The notes beneath the pieces were generated by a model, which did no database searches, was not told the DNA's origin, and saw only the letters and a list, made by a program, of their open reading frames with translations. The translations under genes and the position numbers were made by a program. From Vibrio sp. FE10 (GTDB lineage Bacteria; Pseudomonadota; Gammaproteobacteria; Enterobacterales; Vibrionaceae): 64,000 bases of DNA. The number at the start of each line of letters is the position of its first letter. Position 1 is the stretch's first letter. This document shows positions 25,127 to 33,711 of this stretch, in pieces. Location: NCBI RefSeq assembly GCF_030297155.1, contig NZ_AP028067.1, positions 1,798,001 through 1,862,000 on the forward strand, given 5' to 3'.

Positions 25127-25576
25127 GTGAAATTAGCTCAGTTAAATATTGCTCTAGCGAAGTACGCTTTAGATGCACCGGAAATCAAAGACTTTGTCGA
25201 TAATTTAGATCTGGTTAATGGCATAGCCGAAAGCAGTGAGGGGTTTGTCTGGCGTCTCAAAGATGAATCTGGTGATGCAACCAATATTAAAGCGTTCGAT
25301 GATCCGAACATGATCGTCAATATGTCTGTTTGGGACTCAGTAGATTCGTTAAAGAACTTCATGTTTAGAACTCACCATCGCGACTTCATGCGAAGAAAAA
25401 ACGAATGGTTTCATCGCTTAGCGGAAGACACCTATGTGCTTTGGTGGATTGAAGATGATCACATCCCAAGCCTTGATGAAGCTATTGAGCGGTTAGAGCA
25501 CCTAAGAGAAACGGGTGATTCGCCTTACGCGTTTACATTCAAAACCAATTTTACAGAGTCAGAAGCTCCTAGATGA
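25127..25576 (+). CDS. DUF3291 family protein
   Basis: A 149-residue dimeric alpha/beta-barrel-like (ABM-type) protein. Family features are LAQLNIALAKY, EGFVWRLKDESGDA, NMSVWDSVDSLKNF and WW-IEDDHIPS. GTG 25127 follows GGAAGAAG and gives the conserved N-terminus; the open frame extends to 25073. Function unknown; related folds are heme or quinone monooxygenases. Confidence 0.83.
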   Translation: MKLAQLNIALAKYALDAPEIKDFVDNLDLVNGIAESSEGFVWRLKDESGDATNIKAFDDPNMIVNMSVWDSVDSLKNFMFRTHHRDFMRRKNEWFHRLAEDTYVLWWIEDDHIPSLDEAIERLEHLRETGDSPYAFTFKTNFTESEAPR

Positions 25577-25581
25577 AGCTC

Positions 25582-25614
25582 TTGCATTGTTCACCTCTCG
25601 GTAATACGTTAGAT
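25582..25614 (+). repeat. attC remnant, right half
   Basis: GCATTGTTCACCTCT...CGTTAGAT matches the right end of attC 4 (GCATTGCTCACCTCT...) and ends in a consensus GTTAGAT core at 25608-25614. The left half is missing. Confidence 0.55.
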
Positions 25615-25649
25615 GACGAATGTTATTGATAATGAACAAGGGAGATGTT

Positions 25650-26081
25650 GTGAGCACTTTACCAGATGAAACTCAGCAACGATTCATTGCTGTCTTAAGT
25701 AAGAAGATGGATTTGGGAAGAGCGCTGAATGTACTAGGGCATTTGAGTGTTGGCTTGTCGAATCAATTGAACGAGGGCGAAACCTGTTACGTTGACTATC
25801 AAGATATGGATGACGGCATTCACCCTAATTTGTCTCACTATCCTTTCATTGCTTTGAAAGCCGACAATTCGAACAAGCTTCGAAAAGTTCGTGAAGAGGC
25901 CATTAGCCGCGGTATCAAATTCACTGATTTCACGAGCACGATGATCGAAGGTGGTTCTGTCGAGCAACAACAGAGAACGAAAGAAACCAAAGAGGCAGAT
26001 CTAGAATATTTAGGTGTATGCCTATTTGGTGACACTGAAACCCTACGCGAATTTACCAAGAAGTTTAGCCTCTATAAGTAA
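25650..26081 (+). CDS. DUF2000 family protein
   Basis: A 143-residue protein with the DUF2000 (peptidyl-tRNA hydrolase II-like fold) pattern: MDLGRALNVLGHLSVGL, YPFIALKAD, NKLRKVREEA and a C-terminal LEYLGVCLFG. GTG 25650 follows GGGAG by five bases; ATG 25632 is the alternative. Function unknown. Confidence 0.78.
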   Translation: MSTLPDETQQRFIAVLSKKMDLGRALNVLGHLSVGLSNQLNEGETCYVDYQDMDDGIHPNLSHYPFIALKADNSNKLRKVREEAISRGIKFTDFTSTMIEGGSVEQQQRTKETKEADLEYLGVCLFGDTETLREFTKKFSLYK

Positions 26082-26169
26082 GTTTTAGCTCACATATCAT
26101 AACTGTATGGATATACATGTTCTTGTGTGAGTGTATTATTCTGTTGTTTTTTCAGCATAGAATAAAAAA

Positions 26170-27090
26170 ATGACCAAGCATTTAGAGACTGGCATCAAAG
26201 AGCTAGTCGAAGATTTTCAATTAAATGGTAAACCTTGCCCATCACGACAATCCATTGAAGATAGACGAGCTGGCTATATTGGCAGTACCGTTTTGGCGGG
26301 TAATAGCCCTCAAATTGAACGCGAATTTTTAGATGTCATCAATGGCGTCGAGGTAAAAGTTTACAAACCAACGAGCGAACCGAATTTGCCGATCACTGTG
26401 TACTTTCACGGTGGCTGTTTTATCAGTGGTGGCTTTGAAACTCATGATATTCAATTGAGACAAATTGCTCTTCAATCGGACTCTATTGTTATCTGCATCA
26501 AGTATCGACTCGCGCCAGAACACGCTTACCCAGCAGCACACGACGACGTATACCAAGCTGTACTCGGCATTAAAGAATGCGGGCTGAAATATGGTGGCAA
26601 CACAGACCACTTGGTGTTTGTTGGTGACAGTGCTGGTGGCCAATTAGCTTTGGCTACGACATTGAGGCTTAAGAAATTTTATTCGTGGCTACCGCGCCAG
26701 CAGATTCTAATCTATCCAATGTTAGACCCTAATGGCCGCTCAAACAGTTACGTGGAAAACGGGTCAGACTATATTATCACTGCGAACATGCTGCTTTCTG
26801 GCTTCGAATTATACGCAGGTAGCGAGTCCAATTTATTGCACGAACCGGAACTTAACCTTCTAAATGTGAGCTTTCACGGCCTTCCAACAACAACGATCAT
26901 TACGGCAGAGTTTGATCCATTGCGTGATGAAGGGGAGCAACTCTATAGGTCGATGGCTGCTCAAGGTGTTGAAGCGCGATATGAGCCTTACTTGGGTGTA
27001 ATCCATGGATTCTTTCAACTCTCAGGTGTAAGTGATTCAGCAAAACGTTGTATTGAATCTATTTCAAGCCACATAAAACATTCAAACTAA
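26170..27090 (+). CDS. Alpha/beta hydrolase (HSL-type esterase)
   Basis: A 306-residue carboxylesterase of the hormone-sensitive lipase family. It shows the oxyanion motif HGGCF (usually HGGGF) near residue 79, the nucleophile GDSAGG near 153, the acid in EFDPLRDEG and the catalytic His in VIHGFF. Likely hydrolyses short acyl esters. Start ATG 26170 gives a normal family length. Confidence 0.88.
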   Translation: MTKHLETGIKELVEDFQLNGKPCPSRQSIEDRRAGYIGSTVLAGNSPQIEREFLDVINGVEVKVYKPTSEPNLPITVYFHGGCFISGGFETHDIQLRQIALQSDSIVICIKYRLAPEHAYPAAHDDVYQAVLGIKECGLKYGGNTDHLVFVGDSAGGQLALATTLRLKKFYSWLPRQQILIYPMLDPNGRSNSYVENGSDYIITANMLLSGFELYAGSESNLLHEPELNLLNVSFHGLPTTTIITAEFDPLRDEGEQLYRSMAAQGVEARYEPYLGVIHGFFQLSGVSDSAKRCIESISSHIKHSN

Positions 27091-27291
27091 CAGCTTCTTA
27101 AGTTGTAATTCTTTAACTGACAACTGGTTAAAGAACAAGAGTTTAGTGTTAATTTTAGCGCCGTTTAAATCCCCAACAACGTTGTGAGTATTGTTGGTTT
27201 CATGGAGTAGATTCGATATGACTGATAAATTTAGTGACAAGATCTCGAGGAATAGCATGGAATGAACATCAATCGAAGCAAGGAGAGCAAT

Positions 27292-27726
27292 GTGGTCAAG
27301 ATTCGGGAAATGGTAACTGCAGATTATGATTCAGTCATTGCGTTATGGTGTAAAACTGAAGGCATGAGCATCCGAGATGCGGATTCAAAAGAAAGCATTT
27401 CGAGTTACCTAGAGCGTAATCCGGGGTTGAGCTTTGTTGCTGAGTCCGACAAAGAGATTGTTGGTGCTGTCTTAGTGGGTACTGATGGGCGTCGAGGTTA
27501 TTTACAACATTTGGCGGTCTCTACTGAATGCAGAGGACAGAGGCTAGGTTGTAAACTTGTATCCGAAGCGGTTAACTCTCTTGCTACGTTAGGTGTTCCC
27601 AAGACGCACTTATTCGTATACAACGATAATATCAACGCTCAGCAATTTTACGAGAAATTGGGTTGGTTTCCTCGTGACGAAGTTCGCATGTACTCGTTTA
27701 ATAGCTCAAGCAACAGTAACGTCTAA
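27292..27726 (+). CDS. GNAT family N-acetyltransferase (YpeA-like)
   Basis: A 144-residue GNAT. Visible are IREMVTADYDSVIALW, the YLQHLAVSTECRGQRLG CoA loop and NDNINAQQFYEKLGW. GTG 27292 follows AAGGAG, which favours it over ATG 27262. The fold resembles YpeA-like acetyltransferases; substrate unknown. The gap before it (27091-27291) contains a hairpin CCAACAA/TTGTTGG at 27172-27197 and nothing else clear. Confidence 0.85.
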   Translation: MVKIREMVTADYDSVIALWCKTEGMSIRDADSKESISSYLERNPGLSFVAESDKEIVGAVLVGTDGRRGYLQHLAVSTECRGQRLGCKLVSEAVNSLATLGVPKTHLFVYNDNINAQQFYEKLGWFPRDEVRMYSFNSSSNSNV

Positions 27727-27743
27727 TTTTTAAGGAGTAAGTT

Positions 27744-28079
27744 TTGCCTCATTGTATTATTGAACACTCTTCGTCTATTAAGTCGGATGAGTTAAACAGC
27801 AAAGTTTTTCTCGGTGCGCTAAATTCGGGTTTGTTTGAGGCTGACGGCCGAGATATCAAGGTGAGAAGTATCGCCTATCAGAACTACCAAACCGGTACAA
27901 CCAAAGAAGATTTCATCCACGTCACACTGCGCATATTGTCTGGCCGTAGCGATGACAATAAGGCTACCTTGTCAAACACTGTGATGACGCAATTAGAGTC
28001 TTTGTCTCTGGTTGATGCCTCGATTACGATTGAAGTCGTCGATATGGATCGAAACAGCTACAGCAAGGTTGTGGTTTAA
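27744..28079 (+). CDS. 5-carboxymethyl-2-hydroxymuconate isomerase-like protein
   Basis: A 111-residue tautomerase-superfamily protein of the CHMI/HpaF type, starting at TTG 27744 after GGAG. The catalytic N-terminal Pro (MPHCIIEHS) is present after Met removal. In homoprotocatechuate degradation the enzyme isomerises 5-carboxymethyl-2-hydroxymuconate, but no other pathway gene is here, so the real substrate is open. Closely follows the GNAT gene (17 bases). Confidence 0.82.
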   Translation: MPHCIIEHSSSIKSDELNSKVFLGALNSGLFEADGRDIKVRSIAYQNYQTGTTKEDFIHVTLRILSGRSDDNKATLSNTVMTQLESLSLVDASITIEVVDMDRNSYSKVVV

Positions 28080-28112
28080 CTCTCTCTGTATTTACTTCAT
28101 TTTCCAAGCTTC

Positions 28113-28162
28113 TAAATAGATTCATAACATTTGGTGTTTTACCGTGCGTTATGTGTTCTTTA
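28113..28162 (+). repeat. attC remnant, left half
   Basis: GATTCATAACATTTGGTGTTTTACCGTGCGTT-like sequence mirrors the left arm of the VCR-like sites (GATTCGCAACGCGTGGCATTTT...ATGCGTT). The right half is absent. Confidence 0.45.
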
Positions 28163-28308
28163 TTGATGTCATTTTTGAACGATTTTCTATTGTCGTGATT
28201 TATAAATCGGTACGGCAATCACAAACTTTACGCGTCTAGTTGAATACTAATTGAGAAGTCGATTGCATTACGTATCATGTATTTACGTTGGTTATATAAG
28301 TAAATAGT

Positions 28309-28800
28309 ATGAAAGATGATGTTCCCTCAACAATAAGTGATTTGTACGAATATTCAGGCTTTTGGCCTCGAGTTGGTGCGAGTTTAATCGATACAGTAAT
28401 AATCGGTGCCATTACATACCCTATATTGATTTCGGTTTACGGCTGGGTATATTTTGATAACGAGGCAATAGTCAAAGGCTTGACAGATCTTGTGTTTGGT
28501 TGGATCTTTCCAATCGTCGCTATTTTGGGTTTCTGGCTTTATCGACAAGCAACACCTGGCAAAATGGCGATATCCGCAAAAATTGTAGATGCAACCACTG
28601 GCGAAAAACCTTCACTTCAACAATATATAGTGAGATACCTTGGATATATCCTAGCGACTATCCCATTTGGGCTTGGAATATTTTGGGTCGCTTGGGATAA
28701 GCGTAAACAGGGCTGGCATGACAAACTGGCCAATACTGTGGTTATCTGTAAAAAAGACCGAAAAACACCTCAGAAAGTCAGTTTTTCTTCTAAAAGTTAG
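28309..28800 (+). CDS. RDD family membrane protein
   Basis: A 163-residue RDD-domain protein. Motifs are FWPRVGASLIDTVI (R and D of RDD), the RQATPGKMAISAKIVD loop and the closing DKRKQGWHDKLANTVVI. Three or four transmembrane segments are expected. RDD proteins are poorly understood; some act in ion transport. Preceded by 230 bases with only an attC remnant. Confidence 0.88.
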   Translation: MKDDVPSTISDLYEYSGFWPRVGASLIDTVIIGAITYPILISVYGWVYFDNEAIVKGLTDLVFGWIFPIVAILGFWLYRQATPGKMAISAKIVDATTGEKPSLQQYIVRYLGYILATIPFGLGIFWVAWDKRKQGWHDKLANTVVICKKDRKTPQKVSFSSKS

Positions 28801-28982
28801 TATCTATAGTGAGTCCGAGTTCATCGCTCACTGCACATGAGTTCATGTTAATCAGCTATGTAGAACCGCACATCTTTAGTTATTGAAACCGATTACAGAA
28901 AAAGTGCATCTAGAAACATCAAATTGTGACAAGATTGTCTAGAGTGGGAGAGAGCATTTATCCCCGTTTATTATGATGTTGT

Positions 28983-29876
28983 ATGGAGGTAGTGAAGTTG
29001 AAGAATGTTGAAGCTTTTCTGGTTAATTCGTTTACTAAGAACGGCAAGGGAGGGAATCCTGCGGGCGTAGTTTTGCAGGCCGATTCTCTGTCTAACGAAG
29101 ACAAGTTAGCGATAGCACAAGCTGTTGGCTTTTCTGAAACAGCGTTTATTTCTCAAGATGATGAAGTCGACTTTGAATTGTCTTTTTTCACCACAACGAG
29201 CGAGGTCGATTTCTGCGGACACGTAACATTAGCAGCGTTTTCAACAATGCACCGTGAAAGGCTTATCACTCCAGGGCAATACATTCAAAGGACTAAAGCT
29301 GGCATATTGGCTGTCACTGTTGAGTCGAATGGACAGATAGTCATGGAGCAAGCATTACCTGAATATAAAGATGTGTTTAGCTATGACACGATATCTGAAT
29401 TGATTGGAATCGACCCCCAAACATTAAGATCTACCCAGTTACCAATCGAGGTTATTTCAACTGGGTTGCCAGATATTATTGTTCCCGTCCCCAATGGTTA
29501 TCTCGACAAAATTCAAGTCGATGAAGGTTCTCTTAGTGAATTCTGTAAGGTACATGATGTCATTGGCCTACATGCTTTTGAACTGTGTGAGAAACACACC
29601 GAATTAACTGCAAGTTGTAGAAATTTCGCTCCTTTATTTGGAATCCCTGAGGAATCAGCAACAGGGAGCGCCAGTGGTGCGTTGGCTTGCTATTTAGCTA
29701 AGCACTTAAATGGCATTCATGGAGATAGTTTTACTTTCGAGCAAGGTAGGGCAATGAGTTGTGTTTCACAAATTACTGCAGTCGTTGAATTGGACGATGC
29801 TGGCGATAGAGAGATTATCAAGGTTAGGGTCGGTGGTTTCGCTCACCCAATTGGGCTTCAGAACATCGACATTTAG
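28983..29876 (+). CDS. PhzF family isomerase-like protein
   Basis: A 297-residue two-lobed PhzF/YddE-type protein. Visible are the GNPAGVV entry, the catalytic Glu context GFSETAFI, SEVDFCGHVTLAA, and in the second lobe FAPLFGIPEESATGSASGAL. PhzF isomerises dihydrohydroxyanthranilate in phenazine synthesis; no other phenazine gene is present, so the substrate is unknown. TTG 28998, preceded by GGAGG at 28985, is a good alternative start that fits the family N-terminus better. Confidence 0.85.
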   Translation: MEVVKLKNVEAFLVNSFTKNGKGGNPAGVVLQADSLSNEDKLAIAQAVGFSETAFISQDDEVDFELSFFTTTSEVDFCGHVTLAAFSTMHRERLITPGQYIQRTKAGILAVTVESNGQIVMEQALPEYKDVFSYDTISELIGIDPQTLRSTQLPIEVISTGLPDIIVPVPNGYLDKIQVDEGSLSEFCKVHDVIGLHAFELCEKHTELTASCRNFAPLFGIPEESATGSASGALACYLAKHLNGIHGDSFTFEQGRAMSCVSQITAVVELDDAGDREIIKVRVGGFAHPIGLQNIDI

Positions 29877-30017
29877 GAACCTTGAAAAACACCTGAGTAA
29901 TAGGTTGTTCGCCTCGAGTGTTTATAAACGAACCTACAATCATAAGTACCAACTAGTTTAAAGGTTAGGCTTTCTGATGACGCATATTACAAAGCTCCAC
30001 GTAGACTAAGTACCTAA

Positions 30018-30064
30018 AAAGGCGTTATAAGAGTGATGTTTCGCCCTGTAGTTCGGCGTTAGGC
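30018..30064 (+). repeat. Shortened attC remnant ending in GTTAGGC
   Basis: AAGAGTGATGTTTCGC resembles the left arm of nearby attC sites and is followed after 20 bases by a consensus GTTAGGC core at 30058-30064. The stem centre is missing. A second GTTAGGC-like copy occurs at 29964. Confidence 0.45.
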
Positions 30065-30102
30065 AACTGTGTTTTGAATGAGTTAACTCGTAGAGGTATA
30101 GA

Positions 30103-30555
30103 ATGAAAAGAATAATATCACTAGGCATTATCGCACTTTCCGCTTCCTTTTCTGTAGCGGCTTCTGATGGTCTGGTTAAGTATGAAAGTAATTACTCGGT
30201 AAAAGAAACGGCTGATCGCTTCGAAGATATAGCGAAAAGCAAAGGGCTTACTTTGTTTGCAAGAGTAGACCATCAAAAAAATGCGGCCAGTGTGAACCTA
30301 GAACTTCGACCAACCGAAGTGATCATTTTTGGTAACCCGAAGGTTGGAACGCCTTTAATGCAGTGCGCTCAAGATGTGGCTATCGATTTACCTCAGAAAG
30401 TCATGGTGAGTGAAGACGATAATAAGAAAGTTTGGCTTACTTACAATAATCCTACGTACCTAATGGAGCGTCATCAAATTCAAGGTTGTGATGAAGTCAT
30501 TAAAAAGATCTCAGGTGTGTTGAGCAAGCTGTCAGAGGCGACAGTAGCCAAGTAA
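30103..30555 (+). CDS. DUF302 family periplasmic protein
   Basis: A 150-residue secreted protein with a signal peptide (IISLGIIALSASFSVAAS) and a DUF302 domain: YSVKETADRFEDIAKSKGLTLFARVDH and PTEVIIFGNPKVGTPLMQC. DUF302 proteins bind small ligands in a beta-alpha fold of unknown role. It starts 38 bases after a GTTAGGC core, consistent with a cassette origin. Confidence 0.85.
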   Translation: MKRIISLGIIALSASFSVAASDGLVKYESNYSVKETADRFEDIAKSKGLTLFARVDHQKNAASVNLELRPTEVIIFGNPKVGTPLMQCAQDVAIDLPQKVMVSEDDNKKVWLTYNNPTYLMERHQIQGCDEVIKKISGVLSKLSEATVAK

Positions 30556-30571
30556 GTATTGATAGTTTCAT

Positions 30572-30611
30572 CACTAACGGCCTATGCGTGGCTTGCTACG
30601 CGAGGTTAGGC
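30572..30611 (+). repeat. Nested palindrome with integron-like cores
   Basis: CACTAAC and GTTAGGC bracket an inner GCCTA-GCGT...ACGC-TAGGC stem over 40 bp. It could be a minimal or collapsed attC, or a transcription terminator without T-run. It is the last core-like motif of the array. Confidence 0.35.
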
Positions 30612-30752
30612 TGTCAGTAACATCCCTCAACTCCTTAAGCTTTACTCAAGTTAACAACCAATTATCCATAGTGCATGCTTTCTCATATGAGTTAGCTTAG
30701 TGAGTATCACTTTTGATAGACTTAGATTTGCGTTTCGGACTTGGTGAGGAAT

Positions 30753-31211
30753 ATGGAATTAAATGAAGTTGGAAGTAGTGAGATCCCGATGGATCTACTG
30801 CTTGAAGCTGACCCGTCTAAAGAGAGCATTTCATCGTATCTGCCAAGTTCGTGGTGCTTTAGCGCGTCAGAGAATGGAAAAATCTTAGGCGTGTGTGTAG
30901 TTAAACCTCAACTTGAACCTCAAACGCATACTGTTGCTGAAATCTATAATGTCTCAGTCTACCCCGAAAGTCAGGGGCGTGGCATTGGGTCTGAATTACT
31001 TAGGTTTGTCTTGTCTGTTTTACCGACGAAAGGGATAGAAAGAGTCGAACTCGGCACTGGTACTTTTGGTTATCAACTAACTTACTATCAACGCCTTGGC
31101 TTTCGAGTCGATTCAGTGGCTAAAGATTACTTTCTTATCCATTATCCAGAGCCCATCTTTGAAAACGGCATTCAACATAAAGACATGCTGAGGTTATACA
31201 TACAGCTTTAA
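30753..31211 (+). CDS. GNAT family N-acetyltransferase
   Basis: A 152-residue GNAT. YNVSVYPESQGRGIGSELL is the acetyl-CoA loop; FGYQLTYYQRLGFRVD is motif B. ATG 30753 follows GAGGAA; ATG 30741 is less likely. No attC follows, and a convergent terminator ends the unit. Confidence 0.85.
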   Translation: MELNEVGSSEIPMDLLLEADPSKESISSYLPSSWCFSASENGKILGVCVVKPQLEPQTHTVAEIYNVSVYPESQGRGIGSELLRFVLSVLPTKGIERVELGTGTFGYQLTYYQRLGFRVDSVAKDYFLIHYPEPIFENGIQHKDMLRLYIQL

Positions 31212-31286
31212 TAAGCTGTAAGTTTGAGTGGAATCGTCAGCGTTCAGCGATTAATGACTAACTAACCCTATCAACAGTGAAGCGTA

Positions 31287-31319
31287 AAAAAGCACACCGA
31301 TTTCTTCGGTGCGCTTTTA
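31287..31319. terminator. Bidirectional Rho-independent terminator
   Basis: AAAAGCACACCGA and TCGGTGCGCTTTT form a 13-bp stem with one mismatch; A-run on the left and T-run on the right suit both the GNAT gene and the convergent mesX-mesD unit. Confidence 0.85.
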
Positions 31320-31380
31320 GTCAAACATTTAGTCAAACAGGTTGATGCTTCATATCCCGATAAAGCCTCCGATGAGTGTT

Positions 31381-32412
31381 CTATCTATCGGCGAGTTCTT
31401 TTCGAATGATCTCTGCACCTGCATGTAATGCATTAAGCTTGGCCGTTGCGATAGAGCGAGGCAGGGGAGCCATTCCGCAGTTAGTGCATGGGTACAAATT
31501 TTCGGCATCCACAAACTCTAGAGCTTTTCGAAGAGTATCCGCAACTTCTTCTGGTGTTTCGATATCGTTGGTGGCTACATCAATAGCACCGACCATGACT
31601 TTTTTACCGCGAACAAGTTCCAATAGCTCGATAGGCACATGAGAGTTGTGACATTCTAATGAGATAATATCGATATTAGATTTTTGCAGTTTCGGAAATA
31701 CTTCTTCGTATTGTCTCCACTCGGTTCCTAAGGTCTTTTTCCAATCTGTATTGGCTTTAATGCCGTAGCCATAGCAAATATGAACCGCAGTTTCGCATTT
31801 AAGGCCTTCAATGGCTCTTTCTAAACATGCGATTCCCCAAGCATTCACTTCATCAAAAAACACGTTAAATGACGGCTCATCAAATTGGATAATATCAACG
31901 CCAGCGGCTTCTAGATCTTTAGCTTCTTGGTTGAGAATTTTGGCAAACTCCCAAGCCAATTGTTCGCGACTCTCATAGTGATCATCGTAAAGCGTGTCGA
32001 TCATGGTCATAGGACCAGGCAATGCCCACTTAATCGGCTGATCAGTTTGCTGACGTAAGAACTTCGCATCTTCGACAAAAACAGGTTTTTGGCGAGAAAC
32101 AGGGCCTACAACTGTGGGAACACTCGCGTCATAGCGATTACGAATCTTGACTGTTTTACGCTTCTCAAAATCAACACCGTTGAGGTGTTCAATAAACGTG
32201 GTGACGAAGTGTTGGCGCGTTTGCTCGCCATCACTAACAATACTGATTCCGGCTTGTTGCTGTTCTTGCAACGAAATACGCAAAGCATCGTGTTTACCAG
32301 TAATCAGTTCTTCACCTTCCAATTTCCAAGGTGACCAAAGGGTTTCTGGCTGAGCTAACCAAGAGGGCTTAGGTAAGCTGCCTGCCGTTGAAGTCGGTAA
32401 TAGTGTTTTCAT
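31381..32412 (-). CDS. mesD: MesD-type methionine synthase (MetE C-terminal-like core)
   Basis: A 343-residue protein equal to the catalytic barrel of cobalamin-independent methionine synthase without its N-terminal folate half. Zinc ligands are visible as in MetE: His and Cys in VHICYG, Glu in SLECHNSH and Cys in CTNCGM. Together with the DUF1852 gene 27 bases upstream this matches the MesD/MesX pair described as a folate-independent, oxygen-requiring methionine synthase. The methyl donor is not settled. The identification relies on family and gene pairing. Confidence 0.85.
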   Translation of the reverse strand: MKTLLPTSTAGSLPKPSWLAQPETLWSPWKLEGEELITGKHDALRISLQEQQQAGISIVSDGEQTRQHFVTTFIEHLNGVDFEKRKTVKIRNRYDASVPTVVGPVSRQKPVFVEDAKFLRQQTDQPIKWALPGPMTMIDTLYDDHYESREQLAWEFAKILNQEAKDLEAAGVDIIQFDEPSFNVFFDEVNAWGIACLERAIEGLKCETAVHICYGYGIKANTDWKKTLGTEWRQYEEVFPKLQKSNIDIISLECHNSHVPIELLELVRGKKVMVGAIDVATNDIETPEEVADTLRKALEFVDAENLYPCTNCGMAPLPRSIATAKLNALHAGAEIIRKELADR

Positions 32413-32439
32413 AATAAGTGCCGCTATATTCTGGGTTAA

Positions 32440-33417
32440 TTACAATGCGTAGTTCGCAGACCAATTCTCAAGAGTCGCTTGATGCGGCTTAATGAAGTGT
32501 TCTTCAGCGAATTTACCCTGTTCAATAGCTAACTGGCTGCGCTCTTCTCGGTCATAAACAATTTGAGTCAACGAGTGATCTAAGCTCTTCAGGTTTGGTT
32601 GGTAGCATTTACCGGCAACGGCGTTGGCATTATAAATCTCTGGGCGGTAAATCTTTTGAAAAGTTCCCATCGTGCTGATGGTGCTGATCAGTTCAAAATT
32701 GGTGTAGTCATTAAGTAAATCACCAAAGAAATAGAAAGCTAACGGCGCTGCGCTATTTGGCGGCATAAAGTAGCGAACTTGTAAGCCCATCTTCTTGAAA
32801 TATTGCTCAGTGAGAGAAGACTCATTTGGCTGATATTCAACACCTAGAACTGGGTGTTGATTCTCTGTTCTATGATAGGTTTTATTGTCTGAAACACTCA
32901 GGCATATCACTGGCTGTTTATTAAAGTTCTGTTTATATACTTCCGAGTTGACAAAGTATTTAAAGAGCTTTCCATGAAGGTCACCAAAATTATCTGGAAT
33001 GCTAAATTTTGGTTGGCCCTTATTATGATCCAGTAGTAATACACTAAAATCATAATCGCGAACATAAGAGGAAAAGTTGTTTCCAACAATGCCGTCAATA
33101 CGTTTGTTGGTGGTGTGGTCAACGATATTTGTTTTCAAAATTTCGATTGAAGGAAAGGCTTGGTCGCTGCCTTCGATGTCCATATCAACAGAAATGATTT
33201 CAAGTTCAACAGAGTAGCGATCACCATTTGGGTTGTCCCAATGCGCTAAAGCATTGAAACTGTTATCAATCATCTTTAATGCGTTACGCAGATTCTCTTG
33301 GCGGCTATCGCCTCTCGCTAAGTTAGCAAAGTTGGTTGTGATACGAGTACTGTCTGAAGGACGATAATTTTCATCGAGACAAATGCTTTTAATTGTAAAG
33401 TTAAAGTCTTTATTCAT
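32440..33417 (-). CDS. mesX: DUF1852 family protein, MesX partner of MesD
   Basis: A 325-residue cytosolic protein of the DUF1852 family, which occurs almost always beside a MetE-like core protein. Recognisable blocks are FTIKSICLDENYRPSD, TRITTNFANLARG, NSFNALAHWDNPNGDRY and IYRPEIYNANAVAGKCYQP. MesX is required for MesD activity in bacteria where it was studied. First gene of the pair; 294 bases upstream separate it from the divergent TauE-family gene, and I see no MetJ box there. Confidence 0.87.
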   Translation of the reverse strand: MNKDFNFTIKSICLDENYRPSDSTRITTNFANLARGDSRQENLRNALKMIDNSFNALAHWDNPNGDRYSVELEIISVDMDIEGSDQAFPSIEILKTNIVDHTTNKRIDGIVGNNFSSYVRDYDFSVLLLDHNKGQPKFSIPDNFGDLHGKLFKYFVNSEVYKQNFNKQPVICLSVSDNKTYHRTENQHPVLGVEYQPNESSLTEQYFKKMGLQVRYFMPPNSAAPLAFYFFGDLLNDYTNFELISTISTMGTFQKIYRPEIYNANAVAGKCYQPNLKSLDHSLTQIVYDREERSQLAIEQGKFAEEHFIKPHQATLENWSANYAL

Positions 33418-33711
33418 AGTGTTCGGTATCCCAATGTTTTGATTTCTTAGTCAGTATCCTGCACAGATATTGGTTTGAGGCAGCGAGCTGATTTAAGAAT
33501 TAAATTCAATAATGTTTTTGCTATGGGATTATTTATACGTGCTTCAGTGAAAGGTTAATAATGGTTTTCTTTCACATTCAACATGAGGATTATTCATGAT
33601 GTATTCGTTTGAAAAATAAAGCGACCGTCAGTTATATTAATTTGCTGAATGCGATCGTAACTGAATTTATGTCGCAAATTAGCCCCTAAAATATATAAGG
33701 AAATAAGCGGA

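Noticed and set aside
27219..27263. A 14-codon frame just before the GNAT gene
   Set aside because: No ribosome site or similarity; it overlaps the region before the preferred GNAT start.
30572..30611. A confident attC
   Set aside because: At 40 bp it is shorter than known functional sites; kept only as a low-confidence palindrome.
13750..30611. CRISPR array, because of regularly recurring repeats
   Set aside because: Repeats are about 95-127 bp, imperfect, and separated by genes of different size, which is attC and not CRISPR architecture.
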